Assembly (NCBI GenBank): GCA_002505455.1
Contig: DAVB01000055.1
Location: 31,727 to 95,726, forward strand
Source of the DNA: Euryarchaeota archaeon UBA52
GTDB lineage: Archaea > Thermoplasmatota > Poseidoniia > Poseidoniales > Thalassarchaeaceae
Direction: 5' to 3'
DNA length: 64,000 nt
Positions 8,771 to 17,061 of the stretch are shown piece by piece. The notes under the pieces are model-generated. The model had not been told where the DNA came from and searched no databases. It was given only the letters and a program-made list of their open reading frames with translations. Position 1 is the first letter of the stretch. Each line of letters begins with the position of its first letter. A program made the position numbers and the translations under genes.

Positions 8771-10367
8771 TATAGCGCTGTTCTTCGTTCTCCTCAAACG
8801 GGTGTTGGCCTACATTCACCTGATACGCTATTCCTAACCAAGTTCCATCCGGGGAAGTCACTGTCTCGAAGAAATCGTGCAAGGCGTGTACATCCCCTTG
8901 AGACTCCTCGTATGCAGTGATCGTGTGCAGGGGTTCGGGGTCGGCTATGGTGAACGGCCATGTATCGTTGACTTGAGGGGATTGAACTGCACCAGCGTAC
9001 AGGAACCACTCTTTGCCCTCGACATAACCGTCATCGCCGCCCCACTGATCATAATCCAGGCCATAGAATGCAAGGGTGACGACATCCCCCTCCGTGATTG
9101 AGATGAAGGGATACATCGAGATCCCCCGGAATGACTGGACCTCCCACGAATCCGACCAATTGCTCCCATTGTCGTAAGATATGGCGAAGCGCATCTTCCA
9201 GGGATCGGTATCCGATCCAGGGCAGTCGGCCCAAGCTACTGCGACTGTCCCCTTCTCGTTGTTGTTGACCACGGGGTATCCCTCTGGGCAATTCCCATTT
9301 CTCGGGCCGACTTCGACGGGATCCTGCCAGGTTCCATCGCCGGGACCCGGGCCTGTTCCCCTGCCGTAGTCCTCAGATATCCGCACATGTACGTATCCGG
9401 AGTCTGTATCTGCATTTTCCTGTGCGACAAAAACATAGGGGCCTGCCCGTTGTGACGAGATTGTTGACCAGCCCCCAGGCATTGAGTAGCACTGGCTGAA
9501 TGATGCGCCGCCGTCTTCGGAATGGTAGTACCAGTATCTCCCGGAGTCCCCGCTGCACTCCGGGGGGGATGCTCCTGAGTTGCCCAGGTAGTGGATGATT
9601 CCATCACCCTGGGCAGCCACCCAGGGCCGATCGTCAGCAGCCATGGTGTTCATTCTCTGACATGGCCCATCCTCGTAACTGGTACCGTTGTCCGAAAACC
9701 GATGCCACCAGTTATCCTCCAGAGTGGTGTCGAGATAATAGACGACATCGTATGCATCTACCGATATATCGCCCTCATCGCCCAAGCACTCGGAGGCCCC
9801 CCCAGCGTAATTGGCAAGCAGCATATTGCCGGGGGTGGGTGCAAACTGATCGCCATGATCCCATGTAGCTCCGCCATCGCTGCTCGCCCAGAACCAGCTG
9901 GCCCAGTAATCCCAGGTTGTGTCTGCCCCATCAGTGCAGGCCCACCATGGGCCCGGATCATCCGGATCGAGGATTATCGGCACAGGGGAGTCCTCGCCGC
10001 CCCATCTGAGATCCTTGTGGGCTGTGATGTACATGCTGCCGTCACTGGTGATGGATATCGATGGCTCATATCCAACGCCAAACCCCTCGTAACCGGGGTC
10101 TTGACCGTTGTTTGGGTCTATGCACTCCTCATGCCTCGGCATGAATACGGACTCGCCCCATGAAATCTGAATTGAAGGTTCATCGGCATCAGGAGATGAT
10201 TCAGTGACGTCATTAACTATCCACGAATAGAGGGGCACGGCGAGTAGCAAGATCACGATGAACGCAAGAGCGGTGTCCAAGATGAGGAACTCGACGATGT
10301 CCTCGAATTTCCTTCTTTCCTTCACATTGTCATCAAAGGGCGGACTGCCTTGAATATCACCCTCCAT
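8736..10367 (-). CDS. Membrane-anchored BNR/Asp-box (sialidase-like) exported protein
   Basis: A 543-residue protein with a short cytosolic N-terminus, one membrane segment at about 26-50 and a large extracellular part. Three Asp-box motifs are visible: SSDGGATWD (162-170), HSEDGGASF (282-290) and SYDNGSNWS (397-405), with a weaker one near 331. These mark a beta-propeller such as those in sialidases and other exo-glycosidases or sorting receptors. I do not see the arginine triad or other proof of sialidase activity, so the fold is the safe call. The lack of a cleavable signal suggests it stays anchored to the cell. The 3' end overlaps serS by 35 nt. Confidence 0.72.
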   Translation of the reverse strand: MEGDIQGSPPFDDNVKERRKFEDIVEFLILDTALAFIVILLLAVPLYSWIVNDVTESSPDADEPSIQISWGESVFMPRHEECIDPNNGQDPGYEGFGVGYEPSISITSDGSMYITAHKDLRWGGEDSPVPIILDPDDPGPWWACTDGADTTWDYWASWFWASSDGGATWDHGDQFAPTPGNMLLANYAGGASECLGDEGDISVDAYDVVYYLDTTLEDNWWHRFSDNGTSYEDGPCQRMNTMAADDRPWVAAQGDGIIHYLGNSGASPPECSGDSGRYWYYHSEDGGASFSQCYSMPGGWSTISSQRAGPYVFVAQENADTDSGYVHVRISEDYGRGTGPGPGDGTWQDPVEVGPRNGNCPEGYPVVNNNEKGTVAVAWADCPGSDTDPWKMRFAISYDNGSNWSDSWEVQSFRGISMYPFISITEGDVVTLAFYGLDYDQWGGDDGYVEGKEWFLYAGAVQSPQVNDTWPFTIADPEPLHTITAYEESQGDVHALHDFFETVTSPDGTWLGIAYQVNVGQHPFEENEEQRYIKFVRGEFDHP

Positions 10368-10437
10368 CGTGTCAGCACGTGAGGTGTTTCTTCATAGTGC
10401 TGAGCATTGATTCCCGGGATTCGCGTCTGTAGAACGA

Positions 10438-10719
10438 TTATTGATTTGTATCGGGCGGTTTCCAAAGATTTGGCCATCGCCTCTTGATGTGCCTGAATAT
10501 GATTCGACTCAGAATCATCGAGAATAATAGGAATAAGACCGACGTCCACCAAGGAGTCTCGTCATTGGTCGCTAGGAACCATGTGATTCCGAGAATTGCT
10601 GCACCATAGAAGGCTCGGAAAATCGAGAAGATCAGAAAACCTCGAAGAAAAGAGTTTGCTAGGATCTTAGAAATGAAGGATTCACCGCCCACGATCAAAT
10701 CGAAGGGGGCCAGGTGCAT
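10438..10719 (-). CDS. Small membrane protein of unknown function
   Basis: Ninety-three residues if the ATG at 10719 is used (MHLAPFDLIVGG); the frame is open to 10773 but that would overlap the divergent vsr gene. Two hydrophobic segments (about residues 26-50 and 58-75) are followed by a basic tail with FRHIKRRW. The gene sits on the strand of the BNR-repeat gene, 70 nt upstream of it, and diverges from vsr. I do not recognise the family; the composition is that of a real membrane protein, but support is modest because the gene is short. Confidence 0.45.
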   Translation of the reverse strand: MHLAPFDLIVGGESFISKILANSFLRGFLIFSIFRAFYGAAILGITWFLATNDETPWWTSVLFLLFSMILSRIIFRHIKRRWPNLWKPPDTNQ

Positions 10720-10778
10720 GAGAATGGTGGTCTCATCACATTCGATACGGTGATGTGCATGTTCCACATGCAATCGAC

Positions 10779-11204
10779 ATGAGTGACGTATCTCCTCCTG
10801 CTTCTTCTCCTGCTGTGAGGAAGACGATGCAAGGCAATCGAAGCCGGGATACGAAGCCTGAGCTGGCTGTTCGCCGGATGCTTAGAGGTGCGGGTTTCCC
10901 CGGATACAGGATTCATTGGAGGATCGATGACTCAGAAGGGCGATACATATGTCGTCCCGACATCTGTTATCCTGGAAGGAAAATTGCGATATTCGTCCAT
11001 GGATGCTTCTGGCACCGGTGTCCGAATTGCAAACCCTCTATGCCGAAAACGAATGTCGAATACTGGAGGCCTAAGTTTGAGCGAAATGTGGAGCGAGATA
11101 GATCGAAACATGAAAGATTGGTCAATCTTGGATGGGATGTGAGGACCATCTGGGAATGTGAACTGGAAAATGTAGATGCCAAGAGTATGATGAACAAGGA
11201 TTGA
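10779..11204 (+). CDS. vsr: Vsr-type DNA mismatch endonuclease
   Basis: A 141-residue very-short-patch repair endonuclease. Counting from the ATG at 10779, the NTKPE-like stretch RSRDTKPELAVRRML is at 21-35, the catalytic Asp at 61 (CRPDI), and VHGCFWHRCPNC at 73-84 supplies the active-site histidine and most zinc ligands. PKTNVEYW at 89-96 and WECEL at 125-129 (Cys127) complete the family pattern. Vsr nicks next to T:G mismatches that arise by deamination of 5-methylcytosine. No cytosine methyltransferase is in this window, so it stands as an orphan. A start 8 codons upstream at 10755 is possible. Confidence 0.9.
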   Translation: MSDVSPPASSPAVRKTMQGNRSRDTKPELAVRRMLRGAGFPGYRIHWRIDDSEGRYICRPDICYPGRKIAIFVHGCFWHRCPNCKPSMPKTNVEYWRPKFERNVERDRSKHERLVNLGWDVRTIWECELENVDAKSMMNKD

Positions 11205-11213
11205 GATTTAATT

Positions 11214-11246
11214 CGAAGTACTAAACATTCAGTAGGCGCTACTTCG
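11214..11246. terminator. Inverted repeat between convergent genes, possible terminator
   Basis: Arms CGAAGTA (11214-11220) and TACTTCG (11240-11246) are exact reverse complements separated by 19 nt, in the 73-nt gap between the 3' ends of vsr and the biotin carrier gene. The position fits a shared 3' end structure. No clear T-run follows, so termination is only a suggestion. Confidence 0.25.
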
Positions 11247-11277
11247 ACATTCCTTGCTCATCTGTGGGAGGATTTTC

Positions 11278-11805
11278 TCAGCCTGGATCGGATGATATGG
11301 AGGCGTCTTGAGGTGTGATTGAAATCAGAATCTCGCCCATGTCGACTCTATCGCCTTCCGTGAAGTAGATGGAAGACACCTTTCCCGACTCTGGTGCGGT
11401 TATCTGGTGCTCCATCTTCATGGCTTCGAGGATCATCATCGGTTGGCCCTCACGCACTCGGTGTCCAGTTTTCACGAGGACTTCCCTGACTGTGCCTGGC
11501 ATAGGAGCTGTGAGACCGCCTACACCTATGTCTGATGAGGTCGAGTCTTGACTCCTTTCTCGAACGACGTGAGTATTCCCTTCAAGCGATACCCACCACG
11601 CGTCTCCAACCTTTGTGACATCTGCTCGATACATTCTCCCAAGGCTCTCGATGATGACTGATCCGCGTGATTCGTCATATCTGATCGAGAAGTCCTGATT
11701 CACTTCGACATCTTCGGCTTGTAATCGGTCGACGAACAGGTTGTTCTTCTCAGAACGTAGTCTCACTGACCATGTTTTGTCATCTCCGTCAATCTTCCAA
11801 TCCAT
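11278..11805 (-). CDS. Biotin carboxyl carrier subunit of methylcrotonyl/acyl-CoA carboxylase
   Basis: A 175-residue protein whose C-terminal 80 residues are a biotinyl/lipoyl domain with the biotin-accepting lysine in EAMKMEH (Lys130) and the usual APMPGTV entry. The N-terminal 90 residues look like the BT linker that joins biotin carboxylase and carrier domains in single-chain alpha subunits. It carries biotin between the biotin carboxylase (10 nt upstream in the operon) and the carboxyltransferase at 15128-16741. A ribosome-binding site TGAGGTG lies about 6 nt before the ATG at 11805. Confidence 0.88.
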   Translation of the reverse strand: MDWKIDGDDKTWSVRLRSEKNNLFVDRLQAEDVEVNQDFSIRYDESRGSVIIESLGRMYRADVTKVGDAWWVSLEGNTHVVRERSQDSTSSDIGVGGLTAPMPGTVREVLVKTGHRVREGQPMMILEAMKMEHQITAPESGKVSSIYFTEGDRVDMGEILISITPQDASISSDPG

Positions 11806-11814
11806 TCCATCACC

Positions 11815-13368
11815 TCATGGGAAATTGCGAGACAGAGTTCGGAAAGGGTCTCCGAAGTGACCTGTGTGCTGATCAACAATGGATGGAGCGCTTGTAACTG
11901 CTGCTCTATGGAGACCGAGGCGCTCTGCTGCTGATGCTATCACGGACAGCATGCCCTTGACCGGTTCCTCGGGCCGGGCCGGGAGGTCCAAGTCATCGAG
12001 GTGGTCAGTCGTAACACCCGGTCCAGAGAAAGTGTCGGAAACCAACATCTCCCTACAAAAAGCGATATTCGAACGAACTCCGTGCAGGATGATTTGGGAT
12101 AGAGCCTGATCTAGTCTCCTGATTGCCGATGCGCGGTCGGGTGCATGGACTATGACCTTGGCAAGCATCGGATCGAATGCGGTGGTCACTTCGTCCCCCG
12201 TCCGTACGCCTGTGTCGACTCTTATGCCCGGCCCATCAGGCATCTCGAAGCGGGCTATGGGGCCTATGGATGGCAAGAATCCGGAAGATGGGTCTTCAGC
12301 GTACAGACGCGCCTCCATAGCGTGGCCTGAGATTCCCACTTCGGCCTGTTTTATTGGAAGAGGGAGCCCGGCTGCAACTGAAAATTGCATGTGGACAAGA
12401 TCTAGGCCTGTGATGAGTTCAGTAACAGGGTGCTCAACCTGAAGCCTCGTATTCATCTCTAGGAAGTAAAATTCGTCCCTGTCCGATAGGAGGAACTCGA
12501 CAGTTCCTGCGCCCTCGTAATCAACCGCGCGAGCTGCTTGTACCGCCGCCTCTCCCATCAGAGATCTCAGACGAGGGGTTACTGCTGGGGATGGCGCTTC
12601 TTCTATCACCTTCTGATGTCTCCTCTGAAGAGAGCAATCTCGCTCATTAAGATGGATTGCGTTTCCATGACGATCTGCGAATATCTGGATCTCGATGTGC
12701 CTTGCCCTCCTAAGGAGGCGCTCGACATACACGGTTCCATCACCGAAGGCTGCAGTGGCCTCTCTTGAAGCTGCATCATACTCTGTTCGGAGACGCTTGG
12801 GCTCCTCGACCATGCGCATGCCCTTGCCGCCTCCTCCTGCACTTGCCTTGAGGAGGAGCGGGTAGCCCACTTCTGCTGCAGCGGCGGCTAGTTGAGGCAG
12901 GGGGTCTTCGTCATCTGAGACTTCGATTGATTTACCGGGGATAACAGGTACCGAGGCATTGACCATCGCCTCTCTTGCCCTTATTTTGTCTCCCATGGTT
13001 CGAATAGCATCCGCAGATGGCCCAATCCACACTAATCCTGATTCAGTCACCTTATCGGCGAATTCTGGTCTTTCAGAAAGGAAGCCGTATCCCGGGTGTA
13101 TCGCATCCGCTCCGGATGCCTTTGCAGCATCCAGTATCGCATCTATCGAAAGGTAAGTGCTAGAGAGGTCCTCTCCTGGCAGCCTGATCTTTTGATCTGC
13201 GAAGTCGAGATGCATGGAATTGGAGTCCAGATCATTGTAAACCGCAACACCCCTCAGTCCGCATTCACGGACAGCTCTAAGCACGCGGACTGCTATCTCG
13301 CCCCTGTTGGCAACGAGCACGCAGGTGAAGGGGGTGGTCGCCTCCATCATCCACCCCGGCATCTCCAT
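11815..13368 (-). CDS. Biotin carboxylase subunit of methylcrotonyl/acyl-CoA carboxylase
   Basis: A 517-residue ATP-grasp enzyme that carboxylates biotin with ATP and bicarbonate. Visible motifs are LVANRGEIAVRV at the N-terminus, HPGYGFLSE near residue 93, the glycine-rich loop KASAGGGGKGM, ERDCSLQRRHQKVIEEAPSP and EMNTRLQVEHPVTE. The last 60 residues go beyond the core carboxylase fold. Together with the carrier subunit it equals one split alpha subunit of about 690 residues. The gene lies in a minus-strand run with carboxyltransferase and hydratase genes of leucine breakdown. Internal ATGs at 13350 and 13347 are alternative starts close to the family N-terminus. Confidence 0.92.
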   Translation of the reverse strand: MEMPGWMMEATTPFTCVLVANRGEIAVRVLRAVRECGLRGVAVYNDLDSNSMHLDFADQKIRLPGEDLSSTYLSIDAILDAAKASGADAIHPGYGFLSERPEFADKVTESGLVWIGPSADAIRTMGDKIRAREAMVNASVPVIPGKSIEVSDDEDPLPQLAAAAAEVGYPLLLKASAGGGGKGMRMVEEPKRLRTEYDAASREATAAFGDGTVYVERLLRRARHIEIQIFADRHGNAIHLNERDCSLQRRHQKVIEEAPSPAVTPRLRSLMGEAAVQAARAVDYEGAGTVEFLLSDRDEFYFLEMNTRLQVEHPVTELITGLDLVHMQFSVAAGLPLPIKQAEVGISGHAMEARLYAEDPSSGFLPSIGPIARFEMPDGPGIRVDTGVRTGDEVTTAFDPMLAKVIVHAPDRASAIRRLDQALSQIILHGVRSNIAFCREMLVSDTFSGPGVTTDHLDDLDLPARPEEPVKGMLSVIASAAERLGLHRAAVTSAPSIVDQHTGHFGDPFRTLSRNFP

Positions 13369-13420
13369 GTTTCCCCCACATCAGATGCATTCATTGAATT
13401 GTTGCTAGGTTTGTCATCGA

Positions 13421-14272
13421 TTACAAGACAATCTCGTCGCCTTCCGTGGCTATCGACCAACCCATCAGGTCTTCTGTGACATCGATCTTGCTCAATGCCC
13501 TATTGGAATGATTGAGATGTATGAATCGTATATCTGGGTCGTCTTCCTTTCTAGGGCCCAATCTCCTGATTGATTCGAGAATCGGCGGATGAGGAATGGA
13601 ATTTTGGCGTGGCAGGTCATCAGAACTCCAAAATGTTCCATCCATGAGAACGACATCTGCCTGCATGCTGGAAATCCATTCTCTGATCGAATCGTACCCG
13701 ACCTGTGCCAGAGTGCTGGTCCAATGGTCGTGATCCGGCAGGTGGAGCAGCGAGCGATTTGGTCCGCGCAATAGGAAGGCATGCGTATCGCTCCACTCGT
13801 CTCGATGTGGTACTTTTATGGGCACCAATGAGAGATTATCCGATATCTGGATCTCATGTCCTGAGTTGAATTGTTTCTTGATGAATACCCGTTGATTGAG
13901 GAGTGCGTTCCAGAGCGGTGTTTCGTGGATCAAGTGGAACATGGATTCACTGGCGTGGAGTCGGATCCCTCTGGAAGCCATTGCCTCCCTGCCGAATAGC
14001 CCAAGTCCGTCAATATGGCCGAGATGGCCGTGAGTGATCCATACGTCAGATATCATCCGAGCGCTGTCATCTAACATCCTCGTCTGTCTGTCCAGATCAC
14101 GTGTCACATCGATTAGGTGAAGTTCGTCTCCGTCCCTCACTGCGAGTGATGTTGGAGATAGCTGTCGTCCTTCTTCCGAGAATCGTTTGCAGGTGTCACA
14201 CAAACATCCTGGGTGGGGGACTCCACCATCTTGGGCTATGCCGAGAATGGTTACGACTATTCTCTCAGACAT
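13421..14272 (-). CDS. PqqB-like metallo-beta-lactamase-fold protein
   Basis: A protein of 283 residues, taking the ATG at 14272 (MSERIVVTILG). It begins LGIAQDGGVPHPGCLCDTC, the PqqB-like opening with three cysteines (23, 25, 28) that can bind a structural metal. The metal-site motif is THGHLGHIDG (80-89): it keeps three histidines but has Gly where HxHxDH has Asp, as in PqqB relatives. Later HLPDHDHW and HLNHSN supply further ligand candidates. No other PQQ genes are present, so PQQ synthesis should not be assumed. It sits between the hydratase and biotin carboxylase genes, implying a hydrolase or oxygenase role linked to that pathway. Confidence 0.75.
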   Translation of the reverse strand: MSERIVVTILGIAQDGGVPHPGCLCDTCKRFSEEGRQLSPTSLAVRDGDELHLIDVTRDLDRQTRMLDDSARMISDVWITHGHLGHIDGLGLFGREAMASRGIRLHASESMFHLIHETPLWNALLNQRVFIKKQFNSGHEIQISDNLSLVPIKVPHRDEWSDTHAFLLRGPNRSLLHLPDHDHWTSTLAQVGYDSIREWISSMQADVVLMDGTFWSSDDLPRQNSIPHPPILESIRRLGPRKEDDPDIRFIHLNHSNRALSKIDVTEDLMGWSIATEGDEIVL

Positions 14273-14307
14273 ACTGCTACACCTGATCGAGGGCGATTGC
14301 CCGTAAT

Positions 14308-15123
14308 CTAACTCCTCCAATCCGGATCTCTTTTTTCAAGGAACGCTGAGAGTCCTTCCTGCCCCTCAGGAGAGCCTCTCATCTCGCTGGTTAGATCAAG
14401 CGTATAATCACGTAGATCTTCATCACTGCCCGTCCATCTATCGAATGTAGAAGTGAGTGCCTTGGCCTTCGAAACCGCGATTGGGGCCGTCGTGAGGATG
14501 TCGTCTGCCACTATTCCTGCCGCATTATCAAAATCAGACGTCGAATCTACGATTTCATCGACGAAGCCTATCCTGAGAGCCTCATTGGCGTCTATTCTTG
14601 AAGCACGCATGGAAAGACGTCTGAAATTAGCGCTTCCGAGGCGGCGATAGACGTAGGGACCGATGACGGCGGGTAGGATCCCTAGCTTGGCTTCCGATAA
14701 CGCGATCCTAGTTCTTGGTTCTGCGATCGTGTGGTCCAAGCAAGCTACGAGTCCGGCTCCCCCACCGAGCGCTACACCCTGTATGCAGCCAATTGTGAAG
14801 CATGGGTGCGACCACAGACCATGGAAAAGTCTGTCGAGTCTTGCCGAATCCTCGCGGTTCTGTGAGGGGGACTTGGAACCTGCATCCCGCATCATCTGGA
14901 TGTCAGCCCCTGCACAGAAGTGCTTCCCCTCTCCGCGAATATGGAGTATCCTCAGATTGCCGCCCTCGGGGACCGAGTTCGCGCGTGTCCAATCTAGAAG
15001 CTCGCACATCTCCTCAATCAGTCGGATGCTCAGGGCATTGAGCGCATCCGTTCTTTGAAGGGTTATTGTGGCTTGCTGGCCTTTTATTTCAAGCGAACAT
15101 AGTTCTGTTTCCGGTTCTTGCAT
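14308..15123 (-). CDS. liuC: Enoyl-CoA hydratase family, methylglutaconyl-CoA hydratase-like (LiuC)
   Basis: A 271-residue crotonase-fold enzyme. The oxyanion-hole segment CAGADIQ is at 70-76 and GGGAGLVACLD at 120-130. SEAKLGILPAVIGPYV begins at 143, with Glu144 as the likely catalytic acid. The pair G-x-GL with SE-x-x-LG-x-x-PAVI-x-P is the pattern of methylglutaconyl-CoA hydratases of leucine catabolism rather than of fatty-acid crotonases. It would hydrate methylglutaconyl-CoA, the product of the adjacent carboxylase, to HMG-CoA. The gene starts 4 nt after the carboxyltransferase stop, strong evidence for shared expression. Confidence 0.82.
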   Translation of the reverse strand: MQEPETELCSLEIKGQQATITLQRTDALNALSIRLIEEMCELLDWTRANSVPEGGNLRILHIRGEGKHFCAGADIQMMRDAGSKSPSQNREDSARLDRLFHGLWSHPCFTIGCIQGVALGGGAGLVACLDHTIAEPRTRIALSEAKLGILPAVIGPYVYRRLGSANFRRLSMRASRIDANEALRIGFVDEIVDSTSDFDNAAGIVADDILTTAPIAVSKAKALTSTFDRWTGSDEDLRDYTLDLTSEMRGSPEGQEGLSAFLEKRDPDWRS

Positions 15124-15127
15124 CTAA

Positions 15128-16741
15128 TCACATCCTGAAAACGCCATAGCGCTGATCGGGGAAGGGGGAGTTGAGGCTTGCAGAGATGCATAGGCCGAGT
15201 ATGTCTCGCGTATCTCTCGGATCGATGACTCCGTCATCCCAAAGACGCGCTGTGGAGTAATACGGGCTCCCTTCAGTCTCATACTTCTCCAGAATCGGTG
15301 ATCTGAATTCATCTCTCTGCTCTTCGCTCATCGGTTCTTCTCCCTGTCTGGACCTCTGGTCTTCCTTCACTGTAGCAAGCACATCAGCAGCCTGAGGGCC
15401 CCCCATGACCGATATACGCGCATTAGGCCACATAAACAGGAATCTTGGATCATAGGCACGGCCGCACATCCCGTAATTGCCTGCTCCGTGACTGCCTCCG
15501 ATGATTATCGTGAATTTTGGGACGGGAACGCAGGAGACGGCGGTTACCAGTTTGGCGCCGTCCTTCGCTATGCCCCCGGCCTCTGCATCCCTACCGACCA
15601 TGAATCCGGATATGTTCTGGAGGAATATGAGGGGGGTGCCCCTCTGACCGCACAATTCGACGAAGTGCGCACCCTTCAGAGAAGAGTCGGAGAACAAGAT
15701 CCCGTTGTTTGCGACGATACCGACGGGGTAACCGTGGATATGCGCAAATCCACAGACAAGGGTGGTTCCATATCTTGGCTTGAACTCGTGGAATCTCGAA
15801 CCATCGACTATCCTCGCGATGACTTCCCTCACATCGAATGGAGTTCGATTGTCTTCGGGAATGATGCCAAGAAGGTCTTCTGCATCATGGGCAGGGGGTT
15901 CGACGGGACGGGTGTCTAGACGCTTTTTTGGCTCTATATTGAGATGCTCCACGATATTCCTCACCATGTGGAGGGCCTCGTCCTCATCCTCGGCATAATG
16001 GTCAGCGACTCCGGATTCACGGGTGTGTAAGTCGGCTCCGCCCAGATTCTCGGAGCTGACTTCCTCGCCCGTAGCGGCTTTGACGAGTGGCGGTCCAGCG
16101 AGAAAAATTGTTCCATTTCCCTTCACGATGATCGATTCGTCGCTCATTGCGGGGATGTACGCTCCTCCAGCGGTGCAAGAGCCGAGTACGGCTGCTATCT
16201 GGGGTATTCCTTTGCTTGAGAGAATGGCCTGATTGCGGAAAATTCGGCCGAAGTGGTCTCTGTCGGGAAATACTTCGTCCTGCATGGGGAGGAATGCGCC
16301 GCCAGAATCGACCAAGTATATGCAGGGAAGGCCATTTGCCTCTGCGATCTCCTGCGCGCGAACGTGTTTCTTCACGGTCATCGGGTAATACGATCCGCCT
16401 TTCACAGTGGCATCATTAGCCACAAAAAGGCATTCTCGCTCGTTGACTACGCCTATCCCTGTGATGATGCCCGCCGAATATGCTCGGCCATCGTAGAGGC
16501 CGTCTGCGGCGAGGGAAGAGAGTTCGAGGAACGGGGTACCAGGGTCACATATCTCTGCTATTCGTTCTCTGGGCAGGCGCTTGCCCCTCCCCCTGTGGAG
16601 CGACACAGCACGTTCACTGCCGCCCTGCATGGCTGCATCGATTCTCTCACGAAGCTCCTGTATGAGGGCGGAATTGCGCTCAGAACGTGATATCCACGCC
16701 TCATCGCCGCGATTCACGCGCGTCCGCAGCTTTGTCATGCG
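15128..16741 (-). CDS. mccB: Methylcrotonyl-CoA carboxylase carboxyltransferase (beta) subunit
   Basis: A 537-residue carboxyltransferase using the ATG at 16741 ([11 protein letters not shown]); the frame extends 15 codons upstream but family similarity starts here. Segments such as SRGKLLPRER-like [47 protein letters not shown] and [16 protein letters not shown] are characteristic of the MCC beta subunit. [15 protein letters not shown] and [12 protein letters not shown] strengthen the MCC call over propionyl-CoA carboxylase. It moves the carboxyl group from biotin to 3-methylcrotonyl-CoA, an intermediate of leucine and isovalerate breakdown. It heads the minus-strand run carboxyltransferase, hydratase, MBL protein, biotin carboxylase, carrier. 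Confidence 0.92.
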   Translation of the reverse strand, partial: RMTKLRTRVNRGDEAWISRSERNSALIQELRERIDAAMQGGSERAVSLHRGRGKRLPRERIAEICDPGTPFLELSSLAADGLYDGRAYSAGIITGIGVVNERECLFVANDATVKGGSYYPMTVKKHVRAQEIAEANGLPCIYLVDSGGAFLPMQDEVFPDRDHFGRIFRNQAILSSKGIPQIAAVLGSCTAGGAYIPAMSDESIIVKGNGTIFLAGPPLVKAATGEEVSSENLGGADLHTRESGVADHYAEDEDEALHMVRNIVEHLNIEPKKRLDTRPVEPPAHDAEDLLGIIPEDNRTPFDVREVIARIVDGSRFHEFKPRYGTTLVCGFAHIHGYPVGIVANNGILFSDSSLKGAHFVELCGQRGTPLIFLQNISGFMVGRDAEAGGIAKDGAKLVTAVSCVPVPKFTIIIGGSHGAGNYGMCGRAYDPRFLFMWPNARISVMGGPQAADVLATVKEDQRSRQGEEPMSEEQRDEFRSPILEKYETEGSPYYSTARLWDDGVIDPRDTRDILGLCISASLNSPFPDQRYGVFRM

Positions 16742-16810
16742 ACCTTGTGAGGGGGCTTGTGAACTTGAATGCCCCGAAGGATTCACACATCAGACCTCGT
16801 CTCGAAAGGC

Positions 16811-17053
16811 ATGGTCGGCGATTCAGACGGTAAGCGGCAGTACACTGAAGACGACATAGGGATATTTGTGACGTTGGTTCGCGACGATGGCACCTATGTG
16901 GAGGCTGAGATCGTGCGTGTTTTCTGTCCAGTGTGTGGCGAGGAGTTCATCGGCACCAAGCGTGATGCAGGTGGTTTCATAGCTGGCCATAGGGCCTATC
17001 ATGAGCATGAAAATATGAGCGACTTGATTGCTGAGTCGATGGGCGGAGTCTGA
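16811..17053 (+). CDS. Small C2H2-type zinc-finger protein
   Basis: Eighty residues from the ATG at 16811. The sequence CPVCGEEF...GH-x3-H places Cys39, Cys42, His60 and His64 in a C-x2-C-x17-H-x3-H spacing, with another His at 66. The 30 residues before it, with VTLVRDDGTYVEAEIV, look like a small beta domain. The gene diverges from the carboxylase run (70 nt between starts) and converges with the aminopeptidase gene 9 nt away. A DNA-binding or regulatory role is plausible but not shown. A start 14 codons upstream at 16769 is possible. Confidence 0.6.
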   Translation: MVGDSDGKRQYTEDDIGIFVTLVRDDGTYVEAEIVRVFCPVCGEEFIGTKRDAGGFIAGHRAYHEHENMSDLIAESMGGV

Positions 17054-17061
17054 CAATCTGG

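Noticed and set aside
10322..10552. A 76-codon minus-strand ORF before the BNR gene
   Set aside because: It overlaps both the BNR gene start and the small membrane protein and has no membrane or domain pattern.
13421..14272. A PQQ biosynthesis operon
   Set aside because: Only a PqqB-like gene is present; no pqqA, C, D or E nearby.
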